Both the position numbers and the translations under genes were made by a program. Positions 23,631 through 34,784 of a DNA stretch of 64,000 bases are shown in pieces. This DNA comes from Combretum micranthum. Lineage: Eukaryota > Streptophyta > Magnoliopsida > Myrtales > Combretaceae. The stretch is from assembly GCA_024138025.1 (NCBI GenBank), contig JAMXBD010001369.1, positions 186,001-250,000 on the forward strand, written 5' to 3'. Every line of letters begins with the position of its first letter. Position 1 is the stretch's first letter. The notes beneath the pieces are model-generated. The model saw nothing but the letters and a program-made list of their open reading frames with translations. It was not told the origin of the DNA and made no database searches.

Positions 23631-24955
23631 GAAGCCTTGTAATTTGAAATTTCTCGTGTGATTAAATAATTTATGTCTTCTTTTCATGCATTTCTTGGGT
23701 TTGTTTGCCTTTTCAATGTTATGTTTCTTCAAATACAAAAGTTTGTTGTACTGTGTTAAATTGTATACAAAATAAATAGTGTGTATGAATCCTATGAAAT
23801 GAAAATGGTTTATAAATAATTATGGAGCTAAGTGTATTAACTACTTTCCATATATACCATTATTAAAAGTTCTGTTCAAGATATTATACATCTATTTTGT
23901 AACATCGTCAAGCAAGATAATTGGTACCAATTGACTGTTTTATTTATTCGTTTCTATAAACATCGTATCTTTGCTCGGGAAAGTTTTCATAAAGTCCACG
24001 AAAATCAAAGAAATGGGAAAATACGTGGAAAAAAACAAACCAAAAAAGAACATTCTAAAGAGAAATTGAAAATTTGAACATTTCTTTGTTGTAATTTTGC
24101 CAAAATCAAAGACCGTTCTCTTAGCTTGGCACTGGTTGACTTTTTCGCTTACAAGAGTGAGAGGTGATTTACTTCAGAGCAAAGCAATATTCTAATAAAG
24201 CTTGTTAATATGTTTTGACAAAAAAAAAAAGAAAAAGTTTTAATGAAAATTATTCAAATGCAAAGTGGGTCTCAACGTTCATTAAAAGGACTACGTAAAT
24301 AGACAAAAAGAAATATTATCTGCACAAGTGCATTTTGCAATAGGGTTATTCATCTAATTGAACCATACCGAATTGAGAACATGATTGGATCACTTCATGC
24401 AATTCTTTTATAATTTGGCTCAGTTTAAAGTGAGTACAAATAGATTGTACAGATAATACTATTAAAGTGTAAGTAGGAGGTTTGAAAAAATCTCACATGA
24501 AAAATATAGGACTTATGTGAAGGGTTTATAAGAAGAAAAACCTATTAACTTAATGCTTTAAGATTTTTTGTTATAGATGATGTCAAACCCATTTGTTTAT
24601 TCCTTCACAAAGTTTATTTGAACAATTTTTCCCATTTGAAGGCTTCTCCCTCTCTTAACAAATACCGTAGCTATTCAATCTATAGCTAAGTTATATGTAA
24701 TCATACTTTTGCTTTTCCAATTTCAATAAAAAAATTTTGTTTTAGTAGTGATCCAAAATCAAGCTAGTCAATGGTTGCAGTCAATTAAAGCTAATGTTTT
24801 GCATTAACAACCATCAATCAGAGATTGAACATGAAATAAAAAAGGGAAAAAAAAAAAAAAGAAAAAGAAAACGTAAAGTTCATATGTCCGTTTACGCTTC
24901 TATCAACAAATCTAAGGACGCCATTGTAAAGGGGACATCCCGAGGAGTCAAGAGT
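23631..24955. other. 3' flank of PR-10 copy 2, then possible LTR remnant
   Basis: To about 24420 this is the duplicated 3' flank. Around 24470-24590 a stretch (AATCTCACATG ... GGACTTATGTGAAGGGTTTA) resembles U3/TATA sequence common in plant LTR elements, but no ends are visible, so it is not called as an element. A purine-rich run lies at 24838-24873. Confidence 0.4.
24951..24955 (+). other. Target-site duplication AGAGT, left
   Basis: AGAGT directly precedes the family E 5' LTR and recurs directly after the 3' LTR at 26920-26924, defining the insertion exactly. Confidence 0.9.
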
Positions 24956-25502
24956 TGATGCAGCATAGGATGAAGAGGCGAAAAATCCTATGCCGACTAC
25001 CGGTGTTGGAGCGGCGTACTTTACATGTCTTTTGGGTTTCTCAAATTCGTAATTAATAATGTGGTCAATGCCTTTAGAATATCATTTAATATTTTTAAAG
25101 AATAATTTTTAGTATCATTTATTAGGATTTAATAGGATTTAATATCTTTTAATAGGATGGCAGTTTCATAGGATTTAATGTCTTTTAATAGGATATCAAT
25201 TTTAGTTTTTCTTCTTAAATGCTATTATTTAATAGGTTTTAGTCATTTTTCAGTTATGGCAACTTTCAAGCTTGCCTATATATATGTAAGCCCTATGGCA
25301 TATGAGAATATATCTTGTTTTGAATGAAATTATTTGAGAGTGTTCTCTTTTATCCCAAATTTCGTAAATCTTGTGTAGATTTCGATTTTTGATGCCAAAT
25401 ATCTAGGTATTCTCAGAATCAATGGATATTTGAAGATCACAAGCCGGTATTCGTGCGCGAATCAACGTCTTGCGATTGTTCCCCTTTTATTCCGCTGCGT
25501 CA
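24956..25502 (+). repeat. Family E 5' LTR
   Basis: Begins TGATGCAGCATAGG and ends GCTGCGTCA. U3 carries repeats of (T)TTTAATAGGAT (about 25125-25195). A TATA-like TATATATATG lies at about 25277-25286. The last third (from about 25373) is the U5 block also found at 18958-19062 and, diverged, in family D. Confidence 0.93.
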
Positions 25503-25504
25503 GT

Positions 25505-25516
25505 TGGTATCAGAGC
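25505..25516 (+). other. Primer-binding site, initiator tRNA-Met type
   Basis: TGGTATCAGAGC, two bases after the 5' LTR, is complementary to the 3' end of plant initiator tRNA-Met and is the usual primer site of many plant LTR elements. All 12 bases are intact. Confidence 0.93.
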
Positions 25517-25538
25517 TGCGTTCGTTCCAGGAGTAACG

Positions 25539-25814
25539 ATGCCGTCTCGTAGACAATTAAACCAGCGATGTGTGGATGAAATCTATGGTCATGATGACCT
25601 AGGTCGACAGATCGAGCAGAAAATCGATTGGTGGTTAAGTGTTATGGTGGATCAGGTCACAGAAAGGATGGAGGCACTTTTGGTGAATCAGAATAAAGGT
25701 AGAAACCCTAATCCTGATCTGGTGCCTAATTTTGATTTGATACCTGATGTAGGTTATCAGGAATCGAATGATGACTCCTCTTTTGTAAGGAAGATAGTAG
25801 TTGTAGGGAATTAA
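25539..25814 (+). CDS. Family E gag N-terminal fragment
   Basis: Opens with ATG at 25539, 23 bases past the primer site, as usual for gag. The product has 91 residues starting MPSRRQLNQR and resembles only the first part of a Gypsy gag: a basic N-terminus, then a short predicted coiled or helical region (VDQVTERMEALLVNQNK). The capsid domain and zinc knuckle are absent. The open frame extends upstream into the LTR, but the position after the primer site favours this ATG. It ends TAATG, overlapping the next frame by one base. Whether it is translated is unknown. Confidence 0.6.
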   Translation: MPSRRQLNQRCVDEIYGHDDLGRQIEQKIDWWLSVMVDQVTERMEALLVNQNKGRNPNPDLVPNFDLIPDVGYQESNDDSSFVRKIVVVGN

Positions 25815-26470
25815 TGATGAACACAGAAATCCTAGAATTTGATGATGATTTCTCTTCTGTTGGTGGGGACTACTGTGATGGAGAACCTATTTTTGACACT
25901 TATGAGGATGAAGAACCTATGTTTAAAGCGGTGGGTGATGGAGGACCTATCTTTGACACTGAGAATGATGAACAAGAGGTTTTCACAAAATATGATGATG
26001 TGTTTCTGGCTGAGGGAGATGGAAAACCTATTTTTGATGATGATTATGAGGAGAAAGAATTTTTGGAAAAAGTTGAAAATTTTCAGCCTATTGTAGGCAA
26101 TGAGGTTACTAAGGAGGTAGCAATACCTGAGTTTGTAACTACGGTTATAAAAGAGTTCCAGGATGTGTTTTTTGAAGAGTTGCCAGATGAGTTATCCCCA
26201 TTGAGAGACATTCAACACCAGATCAATCTTGAACTAAGTGCAACCCTTTCAAATCGTCCCCATGATCGAATGAGCCCTACAAAACATGAAGGGTTGAGGA
26301 GGCAAGTTGAGGACTTACTGCATAACATGATTAAAATTCGAGGTCGAATTTTGTCCAGCCTGGAGAGGATGATGCAGCATAGGATGAAGAGGCGAAAAAT
26401 CCTATGCCGACTACCGGTGTTGGAGCGGCGTACTTTACATGTCTTTTGGGTTTCTCAAATTCGTAATTAA
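25814..26470 (+). CDS. Family E second frame: acidic linker plus start of Gypsy RT
   Basis: 218 codons from the ATG in the TAATG overlap. Residues 1-95 are strongly acidic with imperfect repeats of the form GDG-PIFD (four times), like the acidic linker before protease in some Gypsy polyproteins. From about residue 105 it matches the segment just before the reverse transcriptase core (VFFEELPDELSPLRDIQHQI, then RMSPTKHEGLRRQVEDLL). It breaks off before any catalytic motif. The last part runs into the 3' LTR out of its ancestral frame: in another frame 26335-26382 encodes NSRSNFVQPGEDDAA and a stop, the typical end of Gypsy pol. The gene is thus a set of retained ends with the centre deleted. 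No enzymatic function is expected. Confidence 0.6.
   Translation: MMNTEILEFDDDFSSVGGDYCDGEPIFDTYEDEEPMFKAVGDGGPIFDTENDEQEVFTKYDDVFLAEGDGKPIFDDDYEEKEFLEKVENFQPIVGNEVTKEVAIPEFVTTVIKEFQDVFFEELPDELSPLRDIQHQINLELSATLSNRPHDRMSPTKHEGLRRQVEDLLHNMIKIRGRILSSLERMMQHRMKRRKILCRLPVLERRTLHVFWVSQIRN
26335..26382 (+). pseudogene. Gypsy polyprotein C-terminal tail
   Basis: This frame encodes NSRSNFVQPGEDDAA then TAG at 26380-26382, a form of the SRTN-FQPGEDD ending of Gypsy polyproteins. The stop lies inside the first bases of the 3' LTR. The tail is joined directly to the RT start at about 26330, so most of pol was lost in one step. Confidence 0.65.
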
Positions 26471-26919
26471 TAATGTGGTCAATGCCTTTAGAATATCATT
26501 TAATATTTTTAAAGAATAATTTTCAGTATCATTTATTAGGATATTTAATAGGATTTAATATCTTTTAATAGGATGGCAGTTTCATAGGATTTAATGTCTT
26601 TTAATAGGATATCAATTTTAGTTTTTCTTCTTAAATGCTATTATTTAATAGGTTTTAGTCATTTTTCAGTTATGACAACTTTCAAGCTTGCCTATATATA
26701 TGTAAGCCCTATGGCATATGAGAATATATCTTGTTTTGAATGAAATTATTTGAGAGTGTTCTCTCTTTATCCCAAATTTCGTAAATCTTGTGTAGATTTC
26801 GATTTTTGATGCCAAATATCTAGGTATTCTCAGAATCAATGGATATTTGAAGATCACAAGCCGGTATTCGTGCGCGAATCAACGTCTTGCGATTGTTCCC
26901 CTTTTATTCCGCTGCGTCA
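26370..26919 (+). repeat. Family E 3' LTR
   Basis: Begins TGATGCAGC after the purine-rich GGAGAGGA and ends GCTGCGTCA at 26919. Compared with the 5' LTR I count a T/C and a G/A substitution, a 2-base insertion near 26543 and a 1-base insertion near 26763; the 3-base length difference agrees. AGAGT follows at 26920-26924. Confidence 0.93.
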
Positions 26920-26924
26920 AGAGT

Positions 26925-29727
26925 CATCAAAAATAAAAATTAAATAATTTGAATTCGGTCAATTTTCACTACGAAATGGATCTATCCCAAACATAACAAG
27001 TTGACTTTGAATTTTTGCCTGTCTTAAAAAATTTTCCAAGTATCATAAGTCATTGGACTTTGTTGGTTGTAAAGGATCGTGAAGATAGGCTTTACCCACA
27101 AAACAAACAATATTGTTAGCATATGTTATTTTAGCTAACAATAATATACTTCTCCACGGCTTATTTTGGAAATGAATACATCCCCAGCTCTTTCCATGGA
27201 TGCTTATTGCTATTATCTTTTAATTGTTGATCATTAACCAAGTACATTTGGACTTTTCCAATGAAATCCAAAACTTAAGTCGTTAATATCTTTATTCAAT
27301 TCGAAATGAAGTTTGAAAACACCTTTGGAACAAACATTAAAGAAAATTATACCGATGGAGGCACCGAATTTTCAAAATTGAAAAGTCACTTTGCAACAAA
27401 GGAAATTTCTCACTTCATCGCTCCTCCTTATACACCACAACACATTGGCTTAGCTAAACAATGACATAGACATATCATTGAAATGGGACTCACCATGTTT
27501 CAACATGCATCACTTCCTGATTCCTTTTGGTTTTATGCCTTTCCTCATGCCACTTATCTCATTAATTGACTTTCCACTCCAACACTTTTTTATCAAGCAC
27601 TTTATCAACTATTATTTTATAGCCTAATTATTCTCATCTTAAAATCATCAATTGTCTTTGTTTTCCTTGACTTCATCCATATACATTTCATAAATTGCAA
27701 TCCCGTTCCAACCCTTGCTTCTTTCTTGGTTTCTCTATTCCTCGTCATGCTTATAAGTGTTTTGATCTCAACGCTCATAAAATTTTCATCTCTCGTGATG
27801 TTGTATTGGACGAATCCAACTTTACTTTCTCCATCTCCTCCTTTTCCTTTTCCACTCTCTCTCCTTGTTCCTCTTCTATTGCAAATTCTATCATTTCTCC
27901 TACTTCCTATATTACTTCCTTGCCTATTCTCTCCTTCTCTACTCCTACTCATTCTGCTTCACCAACTGCTTTATCACCAACATCTCCGAACAGCATCCCT
28001 TCAACTCCATCTCATTCTTCTTCATCTCTTAGCTCCTTATAAACCACTCACACATAAACCCTCCTTTAGCTTTGGCTCCTTTAACTCAACCTCCTAGCAC
28101 CTCTCTCACTCATTCCATGAAAACCAGATCAATGAACAATATATACAAACCTAAATGTGCCTTTCATGCCACCAAACATCCCATACCAACCACCATTGAA
28201 CCAACTTGTGTCTCTACTGCTCTTGTTGACTCCAATTGGCATGCTGCAATCCAATTGGCATGCTACAATGTCTATTGAATTCTTTGCTCTTCAACAATAA
28301 GGCACTTTGGCAACTTGTTCCATAAACTCTAACCCAAAATGTTATTGGCTGTAAATGGGTTTTTTGCAGGTGTAATCCTGATTGGTTGCAAAAGGTTTTC
28401 ATCAACATCCTAGCCTCTATTATTCTCAAACTTTTAATCTAGTAATTAAACCAGCAACAATCAGGTTGGTTCTTTCCTTGGTAGTCTCTCACAACTAGCC
28501 TCTTCTTCAATCTAACATTAATAATGCATTCCTTCATGGGTCTATCTCCAAAGATATTTATATGCATCAACCACCTGGATTTGTTGATTCTAATTTTCCT
28601 ACACATGTTTGCAAGCTAAGGAAGTCACTCTACAAGTTAAAACAAGCACCTCGGGCTTGGTATAGCGAGTTGTATTACTCTCTTTAGACTCTTGGTTTCA
28701 CTTATTCTAAGTCTGATCACTCTTTATTCATTTTGAACAATCAACATGGTTAGGAATATGTTTTAATTTATGTAGATGATGTTGTTATCACTTGTGACAA
28801 TACTTATCTATTACAGCAATGCATCACTAAGTTATCTTCTCATTTCTCTTTGAAAGACCTTGGTTCTCTTCATTATTTGTTGGGTATAGAAGTCATTCCA
28901 ACAACCCAAGGTTTGTTTTTAAACAAACATAAGTATGTTCACGATCTTCTTCAGCATAGTCACATGCAGGATGCGAAAGAGATCATCACTCCTATTACCA
29001 CATCATCTTCCTTGCAACTTTATGATGGTTCCACTCTCACTGATTCTAAGCAATATCAAAGTGTTGTTAGTGCTTTGCAATACTCTCCATGGCTCGGCCT
29101 ATCATTTCCTTTATAGTCAATGAATTGGCTCAATTTACGCATCAACCTTCTGAGATTTATTGGATTGTTATCAAACGTCTTCTCCGTTATCTTAAAGGTA
29201 CAATGTTTCATGGCCTTCTCATTCGCAACAGTCCCAATCCTACTATTACTGCCTTTGTTGATGCTAATTGGCCTGGTAGCAAGGATGATTACAAAAGCAT
29301 CTAAGCCAATTTGGTTTATTATGGTAGGAATCTCATCTCTTAGGGCTCCTCAAAACAACATGTTGTCGCTAGGTCCTCCATAGAAGCCAAATATCATACT
29401 CTTGCTGTAGCCTCAGTTGAAGCTGTTTAGATTCAATCCCTAGTCAATGAACTTGGTTTTCCTCCCCCCTAACTGCCAGTTTTCTACTGTGACAATATTA
29501 GAGCTACCTCTCTAAGTCTTAATCCAATTTTACATAGCAGAATGAAACACATTTCAATTTATGTTCATTTATTTTTGATATGGTGAAGTAAGATCTACTT
29601 CAAGTTTCTCACATCTCCACTAAAGATCAACTAGTTGATGCACTCACTAAACTACTTTCCAAGCAAAGATTGTTGTTCTTGCATTCCAAGCTTGATGCCT
29701 GAAATCGGACCCCATTTTGCAGGGTTG
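26925..29727 (+). pseudogene. Decayed Copia polyprotein (integrase, RT, RNase H)
   Basis: Weak integrase similarity begins near 27180. The second acidic residue region reads TDGGTEF (about 27352), followed by SHFIAPPYTPQHIG (27411-27455), HASLPDSFW (27507) and the integrase end CFFLGFSIPRHAYKCFD (about 27710). The reverse transcriptase follows: [18 protein letters not shown] (about 28640) and a preserved YVDD box at 28769-28780, then KDLGSLHYLLGIE. RNase H follows with FVDANWPGSKDD (about 29251), ARSSIEAKYH (about 29370) and KHISIYVH (about 29547), ending near 29700. At least eight stops and several frame changes break it. No gag and no 5' LTR are visible, so the left end is truncated, near the family E insertion. 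Confidence 0.88.
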
Positions 29728-29982
29728 TGTTAAGGATAAGGATAAGGATAAGACTCAATAATAACAATATTTATCCAAGCCTTCTTTGTTGTTGTATATT
29801 TGTTATAGATAATGATTGTAGTTATCTGTTTCTTAGTTTTTAGCTTATTTTAGTTGAACTACTTATATAAATACTCTGCACAGCTTTCAAATAAATTAAT
29901 AAAAAAATTCTTTGCATTTTGTGTACTTCAAATCTCTTTAAGAACCCTAATTAAATGGTTCAAATAAAAATAATTATCAACA
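29728..29982 (+). mobile_element. 3' LTR of the second Copia element (right edge approximate)
   Basis: TGTTAAGG starts just after the polyprotein end and is followed by GGATAA repeated three times. A TATA-like TATATAAATACT lies near 29865. An end at ATCAACA (about 29982) is plausible but not confirmed because no second copy exists here. Confidence 0.5.
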
Positions 29983-31610
29983 TACAATATCAAAATCGCA
30001 TTTATTAAAGTGGATAAGGCAATTTTACGTACCATGGGCATATCGTAAGCTATCGCAATACTTATTGAACATAATTTTGGAGGAAAACATATAGAGTAGG
30101 TCCTAGTAAAGTCAAATTCGTTGAACTCAATTCTAGAGCAAAATTGAAGGGCGTGAGTCCTACCAAAATGAAATCACAACCAAGTGTTAAGCACAATGGT
30201 AGGACATGAAGTCAAATCAAATCACACTTTTACAAACAAGTGCAACAAGACCAATCACGATATACCTTGAAAAAATTATATCATTTCTCTAAAACATGAC
30301 ATAGGTAAGATAGTGCAATATGATATTCCAATTTATATTTGTGATTTGCATGTAGATGTTTATATCTCATTTTATAAACACAATTTAGCAATATTGTTTT
30401 GGTAATTAATTTAATATAGAATGTATATTGGTAATTTTTTTATGTAGCAATAATAGACATGTATTAGACTTGCTTATTTTGTTTTAAGAAAGGTTTTATA
30501 ACCATAATTTTTTTTAAAATACAATGGAACATTTTATTGCAATTAAAGTAAAAAAATTATGCACCAGCTATAGTATGTATACTAGTAATTTTTTTATGTA
30601 CCAATGGTAGATATGTATTAGACTCGCTTATTTCGTTTTAAGAAAGATTTATAACCATAATTTTTTTAAATACCAATGGAACGTTTTATTGCAATTAAAG
30701 TAAAAAATTATATACGTGGCAATAATGTAATTGTTTGATTTTTTTTTTTTTAACGAACATCAATAAGCTAAAAAAAATTTGTTTGTTACTTAAATTGTAT
30801 ATTTGACAATTGTCATTTGTTAGAGTATAATAATATCTATAGATTTATATAGATAGGGAAGTATCAGTAAATAAAATATATAAATTTCAAATGCATATCA
30901 TGCATAATATAATATATAATATATGAATTGTCAATACATATCAAATTAATACAAAAACATAACATCATCTAAATTAAAAAACTTTGATCATATATTGTTA
31001 CATATCTTTCTCTTTTCTCTTTGCGCTTGTTATGTTACCCATATCTCCATTGTGGCTTCATCAATTGGTAGATTGCGGCTTCCCATGAATATGATCCATT
31101 CTCATAGTATGTAATTAGATGCTCCTCTTGTGGAATCATATCAATGATCACCATGTAGGCATAAGAGGAAAAACCTTTAAACTTTTATAGGCCTTGGAAG
31201 CAACACATCAATCTTTAAGAAAAATGTTAAAGCTTAGTGTAAAGCAAAATAACAACAAATAGAAAAGCAAGATAATGATATTTGGCAATCAAGCTACCTC
31301 TACAGTTCAAACCGTTTTCATTTCAATGATTATATATATAATTTTTCATGCATATTTATGTGCAAGTAGCTATGCTTGAAAGGAAATCAAGCAAGAGATA
31401 CAGGGTCTATTTAATTCATAATTTTAAATTTGTTTAGTAAATTTTTAATGCTCGTTTTGTTGATCTGAAAGGTTCATACCTGATTTTAATAAGACAGAAG
31501 TATAAACGGAATGTGTTTCAAAGCTTAAACCAACCTAAAATAATCAATTTCATATATTCAAATGTTGGTTAATTTAAATCTAATTATAAGACTATTAAGT
31601 AGTCTAAATT
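29983..31610. other. AT-rich intergenic DNA
   Basis: No gene is recognised. It contains the two-copy duplication described separately. Other stretches are plain AT-rich sequence. Confidence 0.45.
30421..30725. repeat. Two-copy tandem duplication, unit about 154 bp
   Basis: The unit from 30421 (ATGTATATTGGTAATTTTTT) recurs from 30575 (ATGTATACTAGTAATTTTTT). Both include CATAATTTTTTT and TTTTATTGCAATTAAAGTAA. Differences are scattered substitutions and run-length changes. Confidence 0.88.
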
Positions 31611-31614
31611 AATT

Positions 31615-33085
31615 TTGATGATAGCAAAAAAGGTAAAGTATTGTTTAACTACTTTACTTAGTGTTCAACATGAATGTTAATTATCACTTAAGAAAAGTCT
31701 GGATGAAGAATTGAAAATATGATCATGAAAAGAATAGTCAAAAGTATTGTAAAAAGCTCCGTCGAATCCTTTAAGAGTTGTCAAGTCGAAAATATTGCTA
31801 GAAGGACAAGAAAAATAGGGTGAAGTATACAAAGGTTGTTCATTTTCAATAGTTAAGTTGGTTAAAATGTTTGATGAAGACCTAGCTTTACTCATTAGGT
31901 ATATTTGGATAATACATTTAATGTGTTCCATTTAAGTGGTTATTAAATCCATTGGGATTTTTCAAGTTGAACAATTATTCATATATTTCAAGATTCTTAG
32001 AAGTTAAGCTTATTAAAACTTTGTTTATCAATAAAAAAATAATAATGCAAAGATTGCTTCAATTTCTTTAAGTTCAAAACAATATCAATTTATGGATGTG
32101 GTTAAAACTTATGGATAATGTGTAGAGATTAAATCAAGCAAGTGAATAAGGATGAACTTCTTCAATTAGATATTTTGCTAGTTAATATTGAGTTTAAGTC
32201 TTCAAAATTAAAAAAAAAGAAATATCACAAGATTTACATGGAACAGTTTTGGTATTATCATGGTCTATATCTTTTCTAAAGTAGAAGATAAGAAAATAAT
32301 TAGATAATATCAGTTTCAAATATTCAATTTCAAATACCATGAACATAGAAGATTTTTTTAACCATACAGGACTTATCTACAATAGCTTGATTTGTTATAC
32401 AAGTAGAAAATCACTCAAGATTATCTTTTCAAATTGGAGCCATTATCTAGAAGATATATAAAGGCTGAAGTTCAAAATTTTGAGACATCACTACTGCTAT
32501 AAACTGCAACTCACTATCTACAATTGATCATCAGAACCTTCATCAAAAGCTATCTTGATCTTATTAGCTTATTTGATACTTCTTCACTTTAGCGATTAAT
32601 TGAGAACTCATTGTATCTCATATCATAAACTATTCTACTATTTTTGTGAGGGTTGATAGAGTGCTTTATAGAGAGGATGTCATTTGTATCTTGTAGATTT
32701 GTATTAGCCAAGTGGTTAGGCTATTGAGATAGAGCAAGATAAAGCATTGGTGTTTGTTAATTTCCCTTGATATTATTAAATTTAGTGAAACAAATCGGTG
32801 TGGAATAGTGGGTCCTAGTAGTAGAGCTATAAGAGATGACTGACTTACTAGAAGAATCTCTATGAATCTTGAGCCTCATATATTTTCTACCACTTTTACT
32901 TTATTTGTTGATTACATTTTCTTGATATCTTATCATGCCATTAAACTAAGTAATCTATAGTGGAAATTTAATTTCAAGAAATATTTCTAATGATTTAATC
33001 TTTCAAAAATATAAAATTGCAATCAATTCACCCCTCCCCTCTTGATTGCTTAGTCGAGGCCTATAAAGACATTACATGGTCTTAA
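31615..33085 (+). mobile_element. Possible Copia (SIRE-like) LTR, plus orientation
   Basis: The start TGATGATAGCAAAAAAGG and the late CAATTCACCCCTCCCCTCTT (about 33025) resemble the two ends of long SIRE-type Copia LTRs, which begin TTGATGA and end after a TATTCACCCCCCCTCT-like block. A TATA-like ATATATAAAGG lies near 32454. The spacing (about 1.45 kb) fits. No target duplication could be matched, and no coding part is attached, so this is tentative. Confidence 0.4.
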
Positions 33086-33994
33086 TTTAATTTATAACCA
33101 GTTTTTGTAGTGTTTAGTACACATTAGTCTAGATCACTTCAACTTGGTTTGGATCAAATTGAAATGATCGGACTAGTGCAAGTGTTTTTTCTACCTTTAT
33201 GCAAATGGTGGCAATAAGCTCAGATCATCTCAAAGTATTTTAGACTTTGTGAACGGAGTGCCTAGTAGTTTGAAATAGTACTTATCGACTTGAAATAGTG
33301 CAAACTACTTGGTGTTTTCCAAATTTAACGTTATAATTGCTTGAATCATCTCCAATTAGTCATGATCAACTCATGGTCAACATGACCAAAAGAGTCTACT
33401 CAATAGTTTAAATCAGTTAAAATAGTCAAGACGCTTCATAGTTTCTAGTTGCTGAAGTGCACTTAATGCAACGATACTTTGGTGGAATTTGCACTAGACG
33501 TTAAAATTGTTTTTTTTTTTTTTTTTTGGGCTTGCTAAACAACAAAGAATCAATTGTTCATCATTCTTGTCCTTGTGTTCTTTAATTTTGACATTTTTTA
33601 GTGAGAGAATATGTCGTCCATAGTGACATTATAATTGCAATTGTTATAAAAACACGATAGTGGTGTTTTACTTGATGTAGCTTATTTGAGTATTGAAATT
33701 TTGGTGATTAATAAAAGTTGTGCATGACGTCCTTAATTAAAGGTGTTATTTTACTCATCTTGCAAAACGTTAATTACCTTTTTTAATTAACGTTAATTAA
33801 TTAACGACTTGAAACATTAACACCTAAAATTAATTTTTCCTCAAACTTCGATACACTTTGATGCAAGTTATCCTTTAAAATTGAAAAGTTAACAAATCTC
33901 TATACAATGGGATTCACTTACCCTTTATTTAATTTAACAAAAATACTTATTAATATTTTCATTTTTCATGTGTAAAATATACTTTTAAAACCTA
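33086..33994. other. Intergenic DNA, no gene recognised
   Basis: A T-run lies at 33510-33527. Around 33765-33805, TTAATTAACGTTAATTAATTAACG forms overlapping palindromes. No coding or RNA gene is seen. Confidence 0.45.
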
Positions 33995-34784
33995 TGTTAG
34001 GACCCACCCTCGGGCTAAGCTCTGAGACAAAATTATAAGAAACAAATGGATACTAGTTATATGTAGAAAGATAATTAATTATATTTCTATACGAGCCGCA
34101 ATTGCTTTCATTATTTTTATTCACACATGATTGTCCCTTTTTTTTTAAACTACGTAAAGACATAAGTGCAAAATACTTAGTTATATTTGCTGCAGGTTCC
34201 TCTCTCAAAATACCCCTAGCCTTGATGGTACCCATAATATTCTGCCATACCTGAGGATAAACAAGTATCCCTTTCAGCTCATTATTGAGCTAAGTGCATG
34301 GATAAAAATAAAATACACAATAAAATAGAAATACTTAAAAAAAAACATATACAGAATAGTTATGCAAGAGTTGTATGCCATGCAAATACATGTGATATGC
34401 ACTGGTATTAGCATCCTAGCCTAGCTTAGGTAAGAAATCCAGGTACCTAGGGCTATAAGGAGTAGCCAGGGAGAAAGACCCCTTATAATTCAGCCTAGAT
34501 TATTGTAATAGTACCCAGAAATTGATTTCCCAATGCAAATCCTACATAGCCGACTATAATAGTAGCTATAAATTGACTTGTTAATGCAAATCTCAATGTT
34601 AAAAATCCAACCAAGCATGATCAAAATTTTGCAAATATGACCCGTAGGTCCTCTTTCATGCCATGAATGCATTAAAAATAAAAAATGGCACAAATTTTAT
34701 ATTAGTAAGGATTATAATATCAGATCATCTATAAATTAAAGTTTCATTACTTTCACTTGGACATGTATATAGAGTTACACCTAA

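Larger units (their letters stand above)
22760..24420 (+). repeat. Tandem segmental duplication, right copy (holds PR-10 copy 2)
   Basis: Matches 1-1800, with promoter, gene and 3' flank in the same order and orientation. The match fades near 24420. The sequence between the two copies is mostly insertion, so the duplication came before many of the retrotransposons now inside it. Confidence 0.7.
24956..26919 (+). mobile_element. Family E: compact non-autonomous Gypsy-derived LTR element, complete
   Basis: The element is 1964 bases long: 5' LTR 24956-25502 (547), interior 25503-26369 (867) and 3' LTR 26370-26919 (550). It has a tRNA-Met primer site, a purine-rich tract before the 3' LTR and 5-bp target duplications. 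The interior holds only pieces of a Ty3/Gypsy polyprotein and lacks protease, the catalytic part of reverse transcriptase, RNase H and integrase, so any mobilisation must have used enzymes of a relative. By eye the two LTRs differ by two substitutions and two small indels, which marks a recent insertion. Confidence 0.92.

Noticed and set aside
24430..24620. Possible solo LTR of a TRIM-like element downstream of PR-10 copy 2
   Set aside because: Words resemble U3 sequences of plant LTRs, but no ends, target duplication or second copy could be found.
25505..25516. tRNA-like match
   Set aside because: It is a primer-binding site complementary to a tRNA 3' end, not a tRNA gene; no cloverleaf is present here or at the other primer sites.
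25839..26096. Methionine/leucine-rich plus-strand frame
   Set aside because: It is an alternative frame of the acidic linker in the compact Gypsy element.
27617..27952. Basic minus-strand frame of 111 codons
   Set aside because: It is antisense to the serine/proline-rich part of the Copia polyprotein.
33765..33810. Overlapping TTAATTAACG palindromes as a regulatory site
   Set aside because: Sequence of this composition arises easily in AT-rich DNA, and no gene lies nearby.
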